From JBBQZU01 sp038207425 (GTDB taxonomy: Bacteria > Bacteroidota > Bacteroidia > Flavobacteriales_D > Cryomorphaceae), in contig JBBQZU010000031.1 in assembly GCA_038207425.1 (NCBI GenBank), forward strand, positions 1 through 35,916: a stretch of DNA of 35,916 nt, read 5' to 3'. The notes below the pieces were generated by a model. That model worked only from the letters and a program-made list of their open reading frames with translations. It ran no database searches and was not told the origin of the DNA. The position numbers and the translations under genes are program-made. Position 1 is the first letter of the stretch; the number at the start of each line of letters is the position of its first letter. Shown one piece after another: positions 33,936 through 35,916 of this stretch.

Positions 33936-34529
33936 ATGAACGAAGAAGAAGAAAACGAAAAAGAAGAAGCAAAGAAGGATAAGGAACCTGGAATTGCGCA
34001 GCAGATAGAGCGTCAGTACCTCAAAGAACGCAAGGTGTTTATGTGGGGAATGGTTGACGATGACTCGGCCCGCTATGTGATTGACAGGTTGATGATGCTC
34101 GAAGCCCGCGATCCTGGGAAGGAGATCACCATGATTGTAAATAGCCCGGGTGGATACGTTACCGCAGGTTTTGCCATACATGATGTGATGCAGAGCATAT
34201 CGAGCCCAGTAAGCACTGTATGTATGGGTTTGGCGGCATCTATGGGCAGCATTCTGCTTTCAGCTGGTGCAAAGGGCCGCCGCTTTATTTACCCCCTCGC
34301 CAAGGTAATGATTCACCAGCCTAGTGGCGGTGCGCGTGGAGTTTCGGCCGATATAGAAATTCAGGCCAATGAGATTATTAAAACCAAAGATCTTGGTGCC
34401 CGCATACTTGCCGAAAACTGTGGCCAGACCTTTGAAAGGGTCATGAAAGATTTCAACCGCGACTACTGGATGAGCGCTGAAGAAAGCGTAGCCTATGGTA
34501 TCGTTGATGGAATTATGGGTAAGATGTAA
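33936..34529 (+). CDS. clpP: ATP-dependent Clp protease proteolytic subunit ClpP
   Basis: This 197-aa serine peptidase assembles into a two-ring barrel that degrades proteins fed by ClpX or ClpA/C. The catalytic triad is intact: Ser102 in GLAASMGS, His127 in VMIHQPSGG and Asp176 in NRDYWMS. NSPGGYVTAGFAIHD is the oxyanion-loop strand. The N-terminus is unusual: a very acidic and lysine-rich stretch (MNEEEENEKEEAKKDK) replaces the short hydrophobic loop that usually contacts the ATPase. This may mean a divergent second ClpP or a different partner. It lies one nucleotide after ruvX, so the two are co-transcribed, and a strong terminator follows. Confidence 0.93.
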   Translation: MNEEEENEKEEAKKDKEPGIAQQIERQYLKERKVFMWGMVDDDSARYVIDRLMMLEARDPGKEITMIVNSPGGYVTAGFAIHDVMQSISSPVSTVCMGLAASMGSILLSAGAKGRRFIYPLAKVMIHQPSGGARGVSADIEIQANEIIKTKDLGARILAENCGQTFERVMKDFNRDYWMSAEESVAYGIVDGIMGKM

Positions 34530-34555
34530 ATTGATTGCCACCATCTTAATAATTG

Positions 34556-34592
34556 AACCACAGCCCGGGCTGTGGTTTTTTTTTTTTTTTTT
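34556..34592 (+). terminator. Rho-independent terminator of the ruvX-clpP unit
   Basis: A perfect 22-nt palindrome, AACCACAGCCC/GGGCTGTGGTT, is followed by a run of 17 T residues. It starts 27 nt after the clpP stop codon. Confidence 0.95.
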
Positions 34593-34613
34593 GCAAGAAT
34601 CTTGAATACCCCA

Positions 34614-34643
34614 TTGTAAATTATAACTTTACGATACTTTTTG
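34614..34643 (+). promoter_or_regulatory. Promoter of the Kazal-repeat gene
   Basis: TTG (34614-34616), an 18-nt spacer and TACTTTTT (34635-34642) match the Bacteroidota consensus closely. The predicted leader is about 80 nt. Confidence 0.6.
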
Positions 34644-34728
34644 GCAAGTTACACCTTCGGTTTGAGTTGCCGTTTGTAGCATTCCGATTTCCATTAATGA
34701 AGCGCTAACCTTACAAAACCTACTACCA

Positions 34729-35916
34729 ATGAAAAAATTTTCCACTTACCTTTTAAGTCTGAGTTTAGCAGCATTCCTGATAATTGCAGGATTCAGCGGT
34801 TCTCTGCAATTGCAGGCTCAGGTGCCACAATGTATAGAGCCCACACAGATTAATTCTACAGCAGTTTGCCCGCTGATCTATGCCCCCGTTTGCGGCTGCG
34901 ATGGTGTTACTTACAGCAATAGTTGTTTTGCCTTCAATGCAGGTGTTATTACCTGGACAAATGGCGAGTGCCCCACTGTATGCGTTGAAGTACCGGAATG
35001 CGTTTTGAAAGCATCACCGGCTTATGATGCAGTCATTACTGCTGATCCTTTTTGCTGCAATAACTTTTGGGACGCGGCTTGTCAGGCAGCATACAATGCA
35101 CTTAACAGCAGTTGTACCGATACAGGCGGTTGTGTAAATCCTGCCCAGATAAACCCAAATGCACCGTGTCCCTTGATTTACGCTCCTGTATGCGGCTGCG
35201 ATGGTCTAACCTATGCCAACGAATGTTCAGCCATCAATTACGCTGGCGTTACAAGTTGGACCCAGGGCGAATGTCCTACAATTCCAGAATGCTACAATCC
35301 TGCCCAGGCCGACCCGAATATTTTTTGCCTTGATGTATACCAGCCCGTATGTGGCTGCGATGGCAACACCTACAGCAATGACTGCTACGCCTTTTACTTC
35401 GGATTGGTATCAAGCTGGACCCAGGGCGAATGCCCACCGGTAGACGATTGTGTTGACCCCAATCAAATTGACCCTAGCGTAAACTGCGTTGCGGCGTATA
35501 TTCCAGTTTGTGGCTGCGATGGCATAACATACAGCAACGATTGCGTGGCATTTTATGCAGGTGGAGTTACCAGTTGGACTGAAGGCGAGTGTCCGCCTGC
35601 CGGATGCGTCGATCCTGCCCAGATTGACCCGAATGTGCTCTGCTTAGACATATACATCCCTGTATGTGGTTGCGACGGCAATACTTACAGCAACGAATGT
35701 TATGCTACCTACTACGGAGGCGTAACCAGCTTTACTCCGGGAGTGTGTCAGCCTGAATGCATCGACCCTGCCCAAATAGACCCGAGTGTGCTCTGCTTAG
35801 ACATATACCTCCCTGTATGTGGTTGCGACGGCAATACATACAGCAACCAATGCCAAGCTACGTTCTACGGAGGCGTAACCAGCTTCACACCAGGGGTATG
35901 TCCACTTTCGAATGCG
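34729..35916 (+). CDS. Secreted multi-Kazal protease-inhibitor-like protein (3' end outside the window)
   Basis: The frame is open for 396 codons from ATG 34729 to the window end, so the C-terminus is unseen. A signal peptide (MKKFSTYLLSLSLAAFLI, ending LQAQ) is followed by six Kazal-type units. Each has CxxPxQI, then a cysteine, PVCGCDGxTYSNxC and SWTxGEC. Kazal domains block serine proteases by occupying the active site with a reactive loop near the second cysteine. Between unit one and unit two sits a separate cysteine-rich segment (ECVLKASPAYDAV, then ADPFCCNNFWDAACQAAY), a motif seen in other Bacteroidota secreted proteins. The Y or A residues in the reactive loop suggest varying target specificity, but no target is known. 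Units five and six are nearly identical in DNA. A type IX sorting domain is likely at the missing end. The upstream terminator and promoter make it a separate unit. Confidence 0.9.
   Translation, partial: MKKFSTYLLSLSLAAFLIIAGFSGSLQLQAQVPQCIEPTQINSTAVCPLIYAPVCGCDGVTYSNSCFAFNAGVITWTNGECPTVCVEVPECVLKASPAYDAVITADPFCCNNFWDAACQAAYNALNSSCTDTGGCVNPAQINPNAPCPLIYAPVCGCDGLTYANECSAINYAGVTSWTQGECPTIPECYNPAQADPNIFCLDVYQPVCGCDGNTYSNDCYAFYFGLVSSWTQGECPPVDDCVDPNQIDPSVNCVAAYIPVCGCDGITYSNDCVAFYAGGVTSWTEGECPPAGCVDPAQIDPNVLCLDIYIPVCGCDGNTYSNECYATYYGGVTSFTPGVCQPECIDPAQIDPSVLCLDIYLPVCGCDGNTYSNQCQATFYGGVTSFTPGVCPLSNA
34831..35901 (+). repeat. Tandem Kazal-encoding repeat array
   Basis: Units begin at the first cysteine codon at 34831, 35131, 35290, 35449, 35605 and 35758, with a spacing of 153-159 nt from unit two onward. 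The gap between units one and two holds the other cysteine-rich segment. Units five and six share long identical stretches, including GTGCTCTGCTTAGACATATA and CTACGGAGGCGTAACCAGC, which indicates recent duplication. The array may continue past the window. Confidence 0.9.

Noticed and set aside
35112..35443. Two short plus-strand frames within the Kazal region
   Set aside because: They are out-of-frame readings of the Kazal repeat gene, whose own frame is open to the window end.
34831..35901. Regular spacing of repeats that could suggest a CRISPR array
   Set aside because: The units are about 155 nt, protein-coding and imperfect, with no short identical repeats separated by unique spacers.

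Overview
The window comes from the chromosome of a member of the Bacteroidota. Several things point there. Many proteins are secreted with type IX secretion system (T9SS) sorting domains, both the gliding-motility-associated type B kind and the type A kind. Promoters fit the phylum's TTG / TAnnTTTG pattern. Shine-Dalgarno sequences are largely missing. There is also an alpha-oxoamine synthase of the sphingolipid/sulfonolipid kind and a lysine/diaminopimelate gene (dapD). I cannot place the organism below phylum with confidence; it looks like an environmental flavobacterial or related lineage. No tRNA, rRNA, CRISPR array or intact insertion sequence was seen.

Layout. Positions 1-1155 are a decayed stretch: no recognisable intact gene, two related small hairpins, a cluster of palindromes, and a 5'-truncated, frameshifted tyrosine recombinase ending against the clpB terminator. 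clpB (minus strand) follows. Next come two adjacent paralogous giant T9SS type B cargo genes (4052-12538), convergent with a minus-strand NlpC/P60 peptidase gene and an alpha-oxoamine synthase gene that has a textbook promoter. A disrupted lipoprotein/beta-barrel gene (15074-16164) separates these from a four-PAS sensor histidine kinase.

Positions 18788-24362 hold three more secreted proteins: a separated pair of FG-GAP paralogues and a tryptophan-rich repeat protein. After them comes a close egtB-egtD pair for ergothioneine synthesis. A minus-strand block follows: a secreted gluzincin-like protease, then a probable four-gene operon dapD - glycosyltransferase family 9 - divergent Sua5/YrdC-like gene - cca, and a T9SS-exported alpha/beta hydrolase upstream of dapD. 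The right end is plus strand: ruvX and clpP (one nucleotide apart), a strong terminator, and a secreted multi-Kazal protease-inhibitor protein that runs off the window.

How the genes work together. Core housekeeping genes (clpB, clpP, ruvX, cca, dapD) are interspersed with surface or secreted proteins. At least six genes encode probable T9SS cargo. The most unusual items are the Kazal array with its near-identical last two units, the two independent cargo duplications, the multiply disrupted lipoprotein gene, the Sua5-like protein lacking the family's signature motifs, and the decayed recombinase region at the left edge. I did not find a clearly new multi-gene system.
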